Part shown: positions 54,322-63,589 of the stretch, piece by piece
Numbering within the stretch: position 1 is the stretch's first letter
Layout of the letters: the number at the start of each line of letters is the position of its first letter
Assembly (NCBI RefSeq): GCF_018760785.1
Contig: NZ_JAHHZO010000001.1
Coordinates: 434,001 to 498,000 of the forward strand
Source: Rhizobium sp. CSW-27
GTDB taxonomy: Bacteria; Pseudomonadota; Alphaproteobacteria; Rhizobiales; Rhizobiaceae
DNA: 64,000 bases
Reading direction: 5' to 3'
Notes under the pieces: generated by a model
Database searches by the model: none
Told to the model about the DNA's origin: nothing
What the model saw: the letters and a program-made list of their open reading frames with translations, nothing else
Translations under genes and position numbers: made by a program

Positions 54322-54867
54322 TCACAGGCCGGGCTGGCGCAGCAGCGACAGGGCGGCAGCGGGCGGATCGCCCAGCACCACTTCACCCAGATCGCCATCC
54401 TCCACCACAAGCCAGGCCTGCCTGCCATCGGCGGAAAACAGGATGCGCAGGCGGCTCTGCTCGCAATAGCGGGCAAGGCAGGCCGCGAAAAGTTCGTGCG
54501 GCGCGCCCTCCACCACCACCGCCTCGGAGGCGCCGGAAACATAACGCGGGCTGCTGACCATGTTGCGCACCCAGCTGGGCAGGTTGCGGGCGGACCGCAA
54601 AAGGTTGCGAAGGCTCTTCTCATGCGCTGCCGAGGAGCTGATCACCGCATGCAGGAAGCGTCCGGACTTTGCCTCCGCAGCCACGGGGCTGGTGGCCTTG
54701 CCGCCGCCAGCCGCAGTGCCTGCCGTCACCTCGCTGGCTTTCACACCCCCGACAGCCGCATCCCCGGAGGCCGCATCACCGGAGGCCGCGCCAGCCATGC
54801 CGGCGCCCGCAATCGCGAGTGGCAGCAGCGACAGTGCAATGACCGGCAACAGGCGCAGAATTCGCAA
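54322..54867 (-). CDS. secreted protein with Ivy-like (lysozyme inhibitor) features
   Basis: The 181-residue protein has a signal peptide (MRILRLLPVIALSLLPLAIAGAGMAGA) and a low-complexity Ala/Gly stretch to about residue 65. The C-terminal half resembles Ivy, the inhibitor of vertebrate lysozyme: FAACLARYCEQSRLRILFSADGRQAWLVVE with the CxxxxC pair of the CKPHDC loop, and VVLGDPP near the end as in the LGxP motif. It would act in the periplasm against lysozyme. The match is partial and the loop residues differ, so this is a tentative call. Confidence 0.5.
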   Translation of the reverse strand: MRILRLLPVIALSLLPLAIAGAGMAGAASGDAASGDAAVGGVKASEVTAGTAAGGGKATSPVAAEAKSGRFLHAVISSSAAHEKSLRNLLRSARNLPSWVRNMVSSPRYVSGASEAVVVEGAPHELFAACLARYCEQSRLRILFSADGRQAWLVVEDGDLGEVVLGDPPAAALSLLRQPGL

Positions 54868-54896
54868 GACGGCAACTCCTTTCGCCGGTTAGCCCG

Positions 54897-57800
54897 TCAG
54901 CTTGCCTCGCGCAGCAGTTCGGCTGTCTGCAGGTCAACCGAGACCAGCTGACTGACGCCCTGTTCCGCCATGGTGACGCCGAACAGGCGGTTCATCCGGG
55001 CCATGGTGATCGGGTTGTGGGTGATGATGACGAAACGGGTCTCGGTGGAAGCGGCCATTTCGTCCATCAGGTTGCAGTAACGTTCGACATTGTGGTCGTC
55101 GAGCGGCGCGTCCACTTCGTCCAGCACGCAGATCGGCGCCGGATTGGTGAGAAACACCGCAAAGATCAGCGCCATCGCCGTCAGCGCCTGCTCGCCGCCG
55201 GAAAGAAGCGTCATGGTCTGCGGCTTCTTGCCGGGCGGCCGGGCGAGGATTTCAAGCCCCGCCTCCAGCGGATCGTCGCTTTCGATCAGCTGCAGTTCGG
55301 CGGTGCCACCGTTGAACAGATGGGTAAACAGCCGCTGGAACTGGGCATTCACCACATCGAAGGCGGCGATCAGGCGCTCGCGTCCCTCGCGGTTGAGGCT
55401 CTGGATGGCGGCGCGCAGCTTCTTGATCGCATCGATGATGTCGTCGCGTTCCTTGATGAGGGCGGCGAGCTTTTCGGACAGTTCCTTCTGCTCCTCATCC
55501 GCGCGCAGATTGACGGCGCCGAGCCGTTCGCGCTCCATCTTCAGCCGGTCCACCTCGCGCTCCACACCGGCCGTATCGGGGAGTTTCGCATCCGGAGCGA
55601 CGCCCGCCAGCCGGAAGGCCTCGTGCGGCTCGACCGGCAGCGCCTGACGGATGGCGTTTTCCGCATCATGGCGACGCTCGGCGGCGGAGACGAGACGTTC
55701 CTCGGCACGGCCGCGCTTCTCGCGCACATCGGCCAGTTCGGCAAGCGCGGTGGCGGCGAGACGATCGGCCTCGCGCTGGCGGGTCTCGGCCTCGGCCAGC
55801 AGATCGCCGGAGGCGCGCCTTGCCTCTTCCGCCTTCTGCAGTTCGTTCATCAGCGCGCGACGCTTGTCGTCGAATTCCTCCGGTGCCAGATCCAGTTCCG
55901 CCACCTCCTCGCGCGCCTCGTCCTCGCGTTCGCGCAGCGTCTCGATCTGGTGGGCGGCGCTGGCGGCACGGCTCTGCCAGCCCTGCCGTTCCTGCGCGAT
56001 GGCCGACAGCCGGCGCCGGCGGGATTCGGTTTCGCGCGACAGCCCTTCGAAGCGGGCGCGTGCTTCCGCCGCCGCCGCGCGATCCTGCGCGACGCAGAGC
56101 TGCTGTTCGCCAAGCCGCCGTTCGAGATCGGCAAGATCCGGCGCCTCGTCAAGTTCCGCCCTTACCCCCTCCTCCTGCGCGGCGAGATCCTCCAGCTGGG
56201 TCAGCAGCTGCTCGGCGGCGCTCATCAGCACATCGCGGCGGCGCATCAGGTCGCCGGCGGCGCGTTCGGCCTGGACCAGCGCCTCGCGCGCTTCCGAGAG
56301 ACTGCGGCTGGCAAGCCGGCTGCGCTCGCGCGCGTCGGCAAGCCGGGCCTCCTCGGCGCGGATGGCCTCGCCCGCCTGCTGCAGCAGCGTTTCCGCTTCG
56401 GAGACGACGATTTCCGCCTCCTCGACCTCCGCTTCGAGCTCGCAGAGCCGGTTCTTCTGGGCAAGCCGCAGGGCGGCCGCGCTCGGCGCTTCGGAACCGG
56501 TGACGTGACCGTCCCAGCGATAGACGGCACCGTCGCGCGTCACCAGCCGCTGGCCGGGCTTCAGCGCCGCCATCAGGCGACCTGCATCGGCGGCATCGAT
56601 CACGCCGATCTGCCTCAGACGCCGGGCAAGCTGCGGCGGCGCGGTGACATGGGTGATCAGCGGCACGGCGCCCTCCGGCAGTGCCGGGTCGGCGCCACCA
56701 TCCCCATTGCCGGCCCAGTGGGCAGGCGCCGCCGCATCGAGCGGGCTGTCGAGATCATCGCCCAGGGCCGCACCCAGCGCCGTCTCATAGCCGCGATCGA
56801 CGCGCACCAGTTCGGCAACGGGCGAAAAACTGCCGCTGGCCGCCCCGGCCGCCAGCATCTTTCCAATGGTACGGGCCTCGGCCTGCAGCGCGTTCAGACT
56901 GGCGCGGGCCGCCTCGACCGGGCGACGGGCCTCGATTTCCGACTGGCGGGCACGGCCAAGGTCGGCCTCAACGGTCTCGATGGCAAGGCTTGCCTCCTCC
57001 AGTGCCGATTCGGCGGCCTCCACCGTCTCGCGGCGTTCGTCCGGGTCCGGCAGGCCGGCGAGCTTCTCCTCAAGCGCCCCGGCTTCGGAGCGGCTGTCGG
57101 ACAGCTGGCGGTCGAGGCGCTGGCGGCGGTCGGCAATCTCGCGGATGCTGCGTTCCAGCTGGGCGCGGCCGGCAGCGGCCCCGGCGCGTTCGGCGGTCAC
57201 GGCGGCAAACAGGCGCTCGCTCTCGGCCAGCCGTGCATTTGCCTCCTCGAACAGCAGGCGGATCTCCTCCGCCTCCTCGCCGGACTGATCGAGAAGCGCC
57301 TGCAGCTCTTCCTCTTCCGCATCGAGACGCTCGATGACACCGGCATTGTCGGCCATCAGCCGTTCCTCGCGGCGGATATCCTCCGCCAGCTGGGCAAGAC
57401 GGCGGGTGAGATCGTCGCGGCGGCGCAACAGCCGTCCGGCCTCCTCCTCCAGCTGGCCGCGGGCGATCTGCAGGCGCTGCAGGGTTGCGGCGGCACGGGC
57501 TTCCGCCTCGCGCAGTTCCGGCAGCTTCAGGCTGGCGATCGCCTGGGCCTTGGCGGCCTCCATCTGCGCCTGCGCCTTTTCCGCCACCAGCGAGGTGATG
57601 GCGTTCAGCGCCGTGCCGGCCTCGTTCTCGGCATCACGCGCCTGCACCCAGCGGATATGCAGCAGCAGCGCCTCGCGCTGTCGGATATCGGCGGACAGCA
57701 TCTTGAAGCGGTTGGCCTGGCGGGCCTGGCGCTTGAGACTTTCGATCTGGCTTTCCAGCTGCGAGGTAATGTCCTCCAGCCGCTCCAGATTGGTTTCGGC

Positions 57801-58358
57801 GGCGCGCAGGCGCAGTTCCGCCTCGTGGCGTCTCGAATGCAGGCCGGAAATGCCGGCCGCCTCTTCCAGAAGCTGGCGGCGCGCCTGGGGCTTGGCCTGG
57901 ATCAGCTCGCCGATGCGCCCCTGCCCCACCATGGAGGGCGAGCGGGCGCCGGTGGAGGCATCGGCAAACAAAAGCTGCACATCCTTGGCGCGCGCTTCCT
58001 TGCCGTTGATGCGGTAGACGGAGCCCTGCTCGCGCTCGATGCGGCGCGACACCTGGATTTCGTCGCTGTCGTTGAAGGCGGCGGGCGCGGTGCGGTCGGC
58101 ATTGTCGAGGAACAGCGCCACTTCCGCAGAATTGCGGGCCGGACGGTTGCCGGAGCCGGAAAAGATCACGTCGTCCATGCCGGACGCGCGCATGTTCTTG
58201 TAGGAATTTTCCCCCATCACCCAGCGCAGCGCCTCGACAAGGTTCGACTTGCCGCAGCCGTTCGGTCCGACCACACCCGTCAGGCCCGGCTCGATGATGA
58301 ATTCGGTGGGTTCCACGAAGGACTTGAAGCCGACGAGCCGGAGCTTGTTGAACCTCAT
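54897..58358 (-). CDS. smc: chromosome segregation ATPase SMC
   Basis: The 1153-residue protein has the SMC architecture: N-terminal Walker A (GPNGCGKSN, 31-39), two long coiled coils separated by a hinge (about residues 500-650), and the C-terminal signature (LLSGGEQALTAMALIFAVFLTNPAPICVLDEVDAPLDD). It compacts and segregates DNA with ScpAB. The start at 58358 (MRFNKLRLVGFKSF) is the conserved one. A terminator-like hairpin separates it from the dsbA-like gene upstream. Confidence 0.96.
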   Translation of the reverse strand: MRFNKLRLVGFKSFVEPTEFIIEPGLTGVVGPNGCGKSNLVEALRWVMGENSYKNMRASGMDDVIFSGSGNRPARNSAEVALFLDNADRTAPAAFNDSDEIQVSRRIEREQGSVYRINGKEARAKDVQLLFADASTGARSPSMVGQGRIGELIQAKPQARRQLLEEAAGISGLHSRRHEAELRLRAAETNLERLEDITSQLESQIESLKRQARQANRFKMLSADIRQREALLLHIRWVQARDAENEAGTALNAITSLVAEKAQAQMEAAKAQAIASLKLPELREAEARAAATLQRLQIARGQLEEEAGRLLRRRDDLTRRLAQLAEDIRREERLMADNAGVIERLDAEEEELQALLDQSGEEAEEIRLLFEEANARLAESERLFAAVTAERAGAAAGRAQLERSIREIADRRQRLDRQLSDSRSEAGALEEKLAGLPDPDERRETVEAAESALEEASLAIETVEADLGRARQSEIEARRPVEAARASLNALQAEARTIGKMLAAGAASGSFSPVAELVRVDRGYETALGAALGDDLDSPLDAAAPAHWAGNGDGGADPALPEGAVPLITHVTAPPQLARRLRQIGVIDAADAGRLMAALKPGQRLVTRDGAVYRWDGHVTGSEAPSAAALRLAQKNRLCELEAEVEEAEIVVSEAETLLQQAGEAIRAEEARLADARERSRLASRSLSEAREALVQAERAAGDLMRRRDVLMSAAEQLLTQLEDLAAQEEGVRAELDEAPDLADLERRLGEQQLCVAQDRAAAAEARARFEGLSRETESRRRRLSAIAQERQGWQSRAASAAHQIETLREREDEAREEVAELDLAPEEFDDKRRALMNELQKAEEARRASGDLLAEAETRQREADRLAATALAELADVREKRGRAEERLVSAAERRHDAENAIRQALPVEPHEAFRLAGVAPDAKLPDTAGVEREVDRLKMERERLGAVNLRADEEQKELSEKLAALIKERDDIIDAIKKLRAAIQSLNREGRERLIAAFDVVNAQFQRLFTHLFNGGTAELQLIESDDPLEAGLEILARPPGKKPQTMTLLSGGEQALTAMALIFAVFLTNPAPICVLDEVDAPLDDHNVERYCNLMDEMAASTETRFVIITHNPITMARMNRLFGVTMAEQGVSQLVSVDLQTAELLREAS

Positions 58359-58415
58359 CGGCCTGTCCCCGCCGTCACGCGCGGTGCCGAACGGCAAAGG
58401 TCAGCCGGAAAGGAA

Positions 58416-58444
58416 CCGGGCGCGGCTGTGCCGCCTGCGCCCGG
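58416..58444. terminator. hairpin between dsbA-like and smc genes
   Basis: CCGGGCGC and GCGCCCGG form an 8-bp perfect stem with a 13-nt loop that itself contains GGC/GCC pairs. On the minus strand it is followed by TTCCTTTCC. It follows the dsbA-like gene by 19 bp and may end or attenuate its transcript before smc. Confidence 0.5.
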
Positions 58445-58463
58445 AACGAAGGAAACGGCCGGC

Positions 58464-59168
58464 TCAGAGGAAGCTGTCGATGAGTGCAGACATGGCTTCA
58501 ACCGACATGTCTCCGGAATAGCGGTTGCCGTTGATCAGGAAGGTGGGCGTCGAATTCACGCCGAATTCGTCCGCGCCGCGCTTCATCGTGGCGTTCACAT
58601 CATCGAGAAGCTTCTGGTTCGTCAAGCAGGCGGTGAAGCTCTCCTGTGTAAAACCGGCCAGCTTGGCGTTCTGCAGCAGGGCGGCGCGCACATTGCCGTC
58701 GGCCGGGGCCGCCCAGGCACGCTGCTGCTTGAACAGCATGGAGACCATGGCGAAATACTCGGCCGGCGCGGAAAGCTCCGCCGGCTTCGCCGGATTGCAG
58801 CGGGCCAGCATGAAGGCGGCGGTGGCGACCGGATCGAAGGGGAATTCGCGCAGGATGAAACGCACCTTGCCGGTATCGACGTATTTTTCCTTGATCGGCT
58901 CGAAGGTGGTGGCATGGAAATGCGCGCAGTGCGGGCAGGTCATCGACATGTATTCGACGATGGTGACCGGCGCCTTTTCGTCGCCGAGCGCCATTTCCGG
59001 CAGCGGGCCGGGCTGCAGCACCTTTGCCATGTCGACCTTGCCGGAGGATTCCGGCATGTCTACCGCAAGCGCCTCACTGGCAAGGCCGGCGACCGACAGG
59101 CCGGCGGCGGATGCGGCGACACCGCCGAGCAGATGGCGTCTGGAAAGGGCGAAAGAGCGGATCGGCAT
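58464..59168 (-). CDS. DsbA family thiol oxidoreductase, exported
   Basis: The 234-residue protein has a twin-arginine-like signal (SRRHLLGGVAASAAGLSVAGLASEALA) and a DsbA/thioredoxin fold with the active site TCPHCAHFH near residue 77 and the cis-Pro in NSTPTFLING. It forms or isomerises disulfides in the periplasm; the Tat signal means it may fold in the cytoplasm first. It lies between DUF721 and smc, the order common in Rhizobiales. Confidence 0.9.
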   Translation of the reverse strand: MPIRSFALSRRHLLGGVAASAAGLSVAGLASEALAVDMPESSGKVDMAKVLQPGPLPEMALGDEKAPVTIVEYMSMTCPHCAHFHATTFEPIKEKYVDTGKVRFILREFPFDPVATAAFMLARCNPAKPAELSAPAEYFAMVSMLFKQQRAWAAPADGNVRAALLQNAKLAGFTQESFTACLTNQKLLDDVNATMKRGADEFGVNSTPTFLINGNRYSGDMSVEAMSALIDSFL

Positions 59169-59332
59169 GTATCAACACCTATTGTTCAGTGGAGCACGGA
59201 AGTCCCTGCAAGTTCCGTAGCCCGCCATTCGTGCGACGACAAGCGCAAGGAAGCGCACATTTCTCAAACAATTGTGACAGGCTTGCCGTGCATCAAGGGG
59301 TGTGTCTCGCGCAATACGGCGGATGCCCGGCA

Positions 59333-59830
59333 TCAGCGCCGGCCACGCTTCGGCTGCAGCACCGCCGTTCCCAGCCGCTGGACGGCCCGCTTCAGCGCAT
59401 CGTTCTCGATGCCTTCCATCATCTCGTCGAGACGGCGGGCGGCATCGCCGCGCAGCGGCTGCGGCGCCGGGCGGTGACGCGGCTGCACGGCAACCGGCTT
59501 CTGCACGATGCGCACCTGGCGGATGGCCGGAAAGCCGAAGAAGCCGTTGATGCGCTCGATCAGTTCGCCCTGCGCATGCGACAGGAACAGCGCGCGCGCA
59601 CCCTCGCAGGCAATCGTCAGCACACCGGGCTGGTAGCCTGCCTCGTCGCCACCATCGCGGCGCGGCCAGGCGATCTTTTCCGGCCGGGTGCATTCGGCGA
59701 AATCCTCGCCGGCGATCTCGTCCCAGGAGCCGAGCAGAGCCGTGGAAATGCCGGCACGGCGTGCCAGCACCGGATCCATGATGCCATTGGCAATCTCGGC
59801 GATCTGCAGGGGAATGGGGCGTTTGCTCAT
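59333..59830 (-). CDS. DUF721 (DciA-like) protein
   Basis: The 165-residue protein matches DUF721: MDPVLARRAGISTALLGSWDEIAGEDFAECTRPEKIAWPRR and VLTIACEGARALFLSHAQGELIERINGFFG. DciA-type proteins help load the replicative helicase in bacteria lacking DnaC. The start at 59830 is the ATG. It would normally lie next to mutY; here two polysaccharide genes intervene. Confidence 0.85.
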   Translation of the reverse strand: MSKRPIPLQIAEIANGIMDPVLARRAGISTALLGSWDEIAGEDFAECTRPEKIAWPRRDGGDEAGYQPGVLTIACEGARALFLSHAQGELIERINGFFGFPAIRQVRIVQKPVAVQPRHRPAPQPLRGDAARRLDEMMEGIENDALKRAVQRLGTAVLQPKRGRR

Positions 59831-59833
59831 CAA

Positions 59834-61069
59834 TCACACTCGTTTGGCGGCAGCCGGCGTCAGCATGTCCCAGCGACGGAACTGGGCCAGGCATGCGCCG
59901 AGGAACAGCATGCTCGTGGACAGGCACAGTTCATGATAGAACGGATCGTGCAGCAGACCAAACGCGGCAAGGCAGCCATAGACATAGACGACATGGCGCA
60001 CAAGCGCCACATCCGGCGCCTTGCGGACCACCGTCGTCAGGATGGCGGCCGGAATGGCCGCGAGCAGGACCAGACCGAACACGCCGTTGGCCAGCAGTTC
60101 CTGCAGGATGAAATTGTGCACGTGCTTGAAGCCGTCGATCATCGGCGCATTGTCGCCGGCCACCGCCTTCAGCATGTCGAACATGCGCATCATGCCGACA
60201 CCGGTGAAGGGATGATCGCCGATCACCACCAGCGCGGAGCTCCACATGGTGAGGCGGATATCGCCCGACATCATGTCATGATGGCCGACGCCCGCCACGT
60301 AATAATCGTAGACGCTGACAAAACGGTCGACCAGCACGTCCCGCACCGGCGGCACCAGCACCAGCCCGATGCCGCCGGCCACCAGCGCGACGGTGGCGAG
60401 CATGCTGAGCCGTGGCGACCAGTGCCGGCTGCGACAGATGAATTCCGCCACGAGTACCAGCGGCACGAGCACCAGCACCGCCCGCGTCTCGGTGAGAAAG
60501 ATCGGAAAGCTGGCAATCACCAGATAATGCAAGCCGTTTGGCAGCAGGCGGGGCGGCTGATGCAGGTCGATCATCGCCACGAGCGCGCCGAACAGCACGA
60601 GAAAGCCCATGATGGCGGCATTGCCGCCGCCATCATAGCGATCCGGCTGCTGCGCAAAGATCAGCGCGATGGCGATGGCGGCAGCGAAACCGGCAATGCT
60701 GCCGATGCGGGCACCGAGCACCAGGCAGCGCAGCGGCCGGCGAACGAGGCAAAGCCCCGGGGCGATGAAGGACAGGCCGAGCAGCAGGCCCATGAAGCCC
60801 AGCTGGCGGTTGTCCTGATCGAACTCGCCACGCCAGGCCATCATCGCCATGGAAAACAGGGCATAGAGCATGACGACGCCCGCCGCCGAGACAATCTGGC
60901 GACGCAACCGGCGCCGGCCGGAAAAGGCGACATAGAGGCCGCAGACGCCGAAGATCACGGCAATGGCGACGGGAGCCGGCAGATAGAGCGGGAAGGCAAT
61001 GCCGGCAAAACCGAGAAGGAGCGGATCGATCCGCCTGCGAACCAACAGCAATCGCTTGACCGTCATCAT
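59834..61069 (-). CDS. O-antigen ligase/polymerase family membrane protein
   Basis: The 411-residue protein has about ten transmembrane helices and a large periplasmic loop with the Wzy_C/WaaL-type motif (VVIGDHPFTGVGMMRMFD ... HVHNFILQELLANGVFGLVLLA). Such proteins polymerise or ligate surface polysaccharide at the periplasmic face. It is translationally close to DUF721 (stop 4 bp before that start) and follows a GT25 gene. Specific ligase versus polymerase role is not resolvable. Confidence 0.82.
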   Translation of the reverse strand: MMTVKRLLLVRRRIDPLLLGFAGIAFPLYLPAPVAIAVIFGVCGLYVAFSGRRRLRRQIVSAAGVVMLYALFSMAMMAWRGEFDQDNRQLGFMGLLLGLSFIAPGLCLVRRPLRCLVLGARIGSIAGFAAAIAIALIFAQQPDRYDGGGNAAIMGFLVLFGALVAMIDLHQPPRLLPNGLHYLVIASFPIFLTETRAVLVLVPLVLVAEFICRSRHWSPRLSMLATVALVAGGIGLVLVPPVRDVLVDRFVSVYDYYVAGVGHHDMMSGDIRLTMWSSALVVIGDHPFTGVGMMRMFDMLKAVAGDNAPMIDGFKHVHNFILQELLANGVFGLVLLAAIPAAILTTVVRKAPDVALVRHVVYVYGCLAAFGLLHDPFYHELCLSTSMLFLGACLAQFRRWDMLTPAAAKRV

Positions 61070-61094
61070 GCGCCTTTCGTGCCCGGAACCGGGG

Positions 61095-61844
61095 CTACAA
61101 CAGCGTATAGGCGGCGCGCCGCAGCGCCTCGCCGACGCGGAACAGGTGAGTCGGCATCTTCTTCCAGCCGCGCAGTTTCAGCCCGCGATAATCCGCCTGG
61201 CTGGCAATCAGCGTCTCGTTGCGCAGCGCGCCGAAATCGATGAGGTTGCGCTCGCTCGTATAGACCGGCACACCGTGAGCCCATGAGCGTTCCAGCGCGC
61301 TGTCGAGCGGCAGCGACTGTGGCCGCATGCCGGTCGCAAGCCGGGCGGCGGCCCTGGCGGTCAGCAGATAGCAGGCGGACGAGCCCTGCGGCCCGAAACG
61401 CGAATAGCCGATCCGGTCGCCGCGCGCGCTGGTGAACAGCGGCCGGAAGGCGACGGTGCGGTGATTGACGAGCTTGACGACGCAATCATCCGGCACGACC
61501 TCCAGAATGGACAGCGCCCGCTGCATCAGGTCGGCGCTCAGCGCCACGTCGTCCTCGATGACGAGGGCAGCCGGGCGGCCGCTGTCGGCCAGATGGCGGA
61601 AGGCATTCAGGTGGCTCTGATAGCAGCCGTATTCGCCGGCCATCATCGGACGGCCGTTGCGGCGGCGGAACAGGTCCACATCCGCATCGCTCCAGCGGTC
61701 CTGCGGCACAAGGCTTCCATCGACGCCCGCGACCCGCTCCAGCACGATGCCAAGCTCTGCCGCCTGCGTCTCGATCAGCCGACGTCGCGCCGCCGCCCGT
61801 TCGATATTGATCAGGAAGACCGGCAATTCCATCTGTTTCGCCAT
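61095..61844 (-). CDS. glycosyltransferase family 25 protein
   Basis: The 249-residue protein has the GT25 pattern (LPVFLINIERAAARRRLIETQAAELGI; GEYGCYQSHLNAFRHLADSGRPAALVIEDDVAL with the EDD metal motif; GPQGSSACYLLTARAAARL). It likely adds a sugar (galactose-type) to LPS or another surface glycan in the cytoplasm. The ATG at 61844 is chosen; a GTG at 61859 is possible. It is 25 bp upstream of the O-antigen ligase gene and probably acts with it. Confidence 0.85.
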   Translation of the reverse strand: MAKQMELPVFLINIERAAARRRLIETQAAELGIVLERVAGVDGSLVPQDRWSDADVDLFRRRNGRPMMAGEYGCYQSHLNAFRHLADSGRPAALVIEDDVALSADLMQRALSILEVVPDDCVVKLVNHRTVAFRPLFTSARGDRIGYSRFGPQGSSACYLLTARAAARLATGMRPQSLPLDSALERSWAHGVPVYTSERNLIDFGALRNETLIASQADYRGLKLRGWKKMPTHLFRVGEALRRAAYTLL

Positions 61845-61911
61845 TGGCTTCAACGTCACCGCATTCTATCACTCCGGCCGATCGCTCGACCGTTCATCAA
61901 GACAAGGCCCC

Positions 61912-62994
61912 ATGCGCTCCATGTCGGACCCGTTCGAAACCCGCCTCGCCGACCAGCTTCTCCACTGGTACGACCGCCATCACCGGGACCTGCCCTGGCG
62001 CGTGACACCGCCGGCGCGGCGGGAGGGACACGAAGCCAATCCCTATCATGTCTGGCTGTCGGAAGTGATGCTCCAGCAGACAACCGTGCAGGCGGTCAAG
62101 CCTTATTTCCGAAAGTTTCTGGAAACATGGCCAAGTGTGACCGATCTGGCAATGGCACCGGTGGAGGACGTGATGGCAGCCTGGGCGGGGCTTGGCTACT
62201 ATGCGCGGGCGAGAAACCTCAAGAAATGCGCCGAAGCGGTGGCCAGCCTGCATGGCGGCGTCTTTCCCGATACGGAAGAGGGCTTGCGCAGCCTGCCGGG
62301 CATCGGCGACTACACGGCCGCCGCCGTGGCCGCCATCGCCTTCGACCGACCGGCCGCCGTGATGGACGGCAATGTGGAGCGTGTGATCTCACGGCTTTAT
62401 GCCATCGACGCGCCGCTGCCGGGCGCCAAGCCCCTGATGAAGGCCCGCGTCAGGGCGCTGACGCCTCTCCAGAGGCCGGGCGACTTTGCCCAGGCAATGA
62501 TGGATCTCGGCGCGACCATCTGCACCCCGAAGCGGCCGAGCTGCGTTCTCTGTCCCTTCCGCGACAACTGCCTGGCGCTTGGCAGCGACGATCCCGAACG
62601 TTTTCCGGTCAAGGCGGCAAAGAAGGAAAAGCCGGTGCGGCAGGGGGCGGCCTTCGTGGCGGTTTCCACAGACGGCGCGGTGCTGCTCCGCCGGCGCCCC
62701 ACCTCCGGCCTGCTCGGCGGCATGACGGAAGTGCCGACCACCGACTGGACGGCGCGGCAGGATGGCGGCACGACGACCGATTGCGCGCCCTTCCCGGCCG
62801 ACTGGCAGCCTGCCGGCGTAGTGACGCACGTCTTCACCCATTTCGAGCTGCGGCTGACGGTGTTTCGCGCCAGGACCGCGCAGAGACGGGAGGCCGAAGG
62901 CTGGTGGGAGCCGGTGGAGCGGCTGGAGACTCAAGCCTTGCCGACCGTGATGAAAAAGGCGATCACTCTGGCCATTCCACGCGCGTTCGCCTGA
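61912..62994 (+). CDS. mutY: A/G-specific adenine glycosylase
   Basis: The 360-residue protein has the helix-hairpin-helix GPD region (SEVMLQQTTVQAVKPYFRKFL; LPGIGDYTAAAVAAIAFDRPAAVMDGNVERV with the catalytic Asp), the [4Fe-4S] motif C-x6-C-x2-C-x5-C (CTPKRPSCVLCPFRDNC) and a C-terminal Nudix-like domain that recognises 8-oxoguanine. It removes A mispaired with 8-oxoG. The start at 61912 follows AAGG; an ATG three codons later is an alternative. Confidence 0.95.
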   Translation: MRSMSDPFETRLADQLLHWYDRHHRDLPWRVTPPARREGHEANPYHVWLSEVMLQQTTVQAVKPYFRKFLETWPSVTDLAMAPVEDVMAAWAGLGYYARARNLKKCAEAVASLHGGVFPDTEEGLRSLPGIGDYTAAAVAAIAFDRPAAVMDGNVERVISRLYAIDAPLPGAKPLMKARVRALTPLQRPGDFAQAMMDLGATICTPKRPSCVLCPFRDNCLALGSDDPERFPVKAAKKEKPVRQGAAFVAVSTDGAVLLRRRPTSGLLGGMTEVPTTDWTARQDGGTTTDCAPFPADWQPAGVVTHVFTHFELRLTVFRARTAQRREAEGWWEPVERLETQALPTVMKKAITLAIPRAFA

Positions 62995-63004
62995 GGGACG
63001 GTTC

Positions 63005-63535
63005 ATGGTCGGGATGAGGGAACTGGCACGACACGAGATCCGGTCCATCTGGACCATCGATCGCTCGGAAATCATCGAGGCAACCTATCGCCTGAAAGAT
63101 GGCGTGCTTGTTCTGACGGCCGATCCTCACGACGTGCGCGGCTGGCCCGGCGACCTGCCCGCGGAAAAGACGCCCGTTTTCGAAGCCGGCCATGACCGGG
63201 GTGACTGGTTCTGCGGTCTGTTCGACGGCTCGCGGCTGGTCGGGATCGCGATCCTCGGCCATTGCCTGTTCGGCGAGGCCTCGCAATTCCTGCAACTCAA
63301 GTTCTTCTACGTCGACAAGGCCCTGCGCCAGATGGGCCTGGGCAAGGCACTGTTTGAGGCGGCCACACGGGAGGCGCGCAACAGGGGCGCCCGGCGCCTT
63401 TACATCTCCGCCACGCCGACGCAAAACACCGTCGATTTCTATCTTCATCGCGGATGTCGGCTGCTTGAAACGCCGGACCCTGTTCTTTTCGATGAGGAGC
63501 CTGACGATCTTCATCTCGACTATGCACTCGGCTGA
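63005..63535 (+). CDS. GNAT family N-acetyltransferase
   Basis: The 176-residue protein has a GNAT core with the acetyl-CoA pyrophosphate loop RQMGLGKALFEAA and the preceding strand LQLKFFYVDKAL. The C-terminal strand region (RRLYISATPTQNTVDFYLHRGCRLL) is typical of small-molecule or protein acetyltransferases. The substrate is unknown. It starts 10 bp after mutY and may share its transcript. Confidence 0.85.
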   Translation: MVGMRELARHEIRSIWTIDRSEIIEATYRLKDGVLVLTADPHDVRGWPGDLPAEKTPVFEAGHDRGDWFCGLFDGSRLVGIAILGHCLFGEASQFLQLKFFYVDKALRQMGLGKALFEAATREARNRGARRLYISATPTQNTVDFYLHRGCRLLETPDPVLFDEEPDDLHLDYALG

Positions 63536-63589
63536 CATCATCGCGAGCATCATCCGAAATTCCGGCACATCCCTTCATCAGGAGTTTTC

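Noticed and set aside
55017..59477. A very long open reading frame on the plus strand opposite smc and its neighbours.
   Set aside because: It is antisense to well-recognised genes, has a composition expected from GC-rich codon bias on the other strand, and resembles no protein family.
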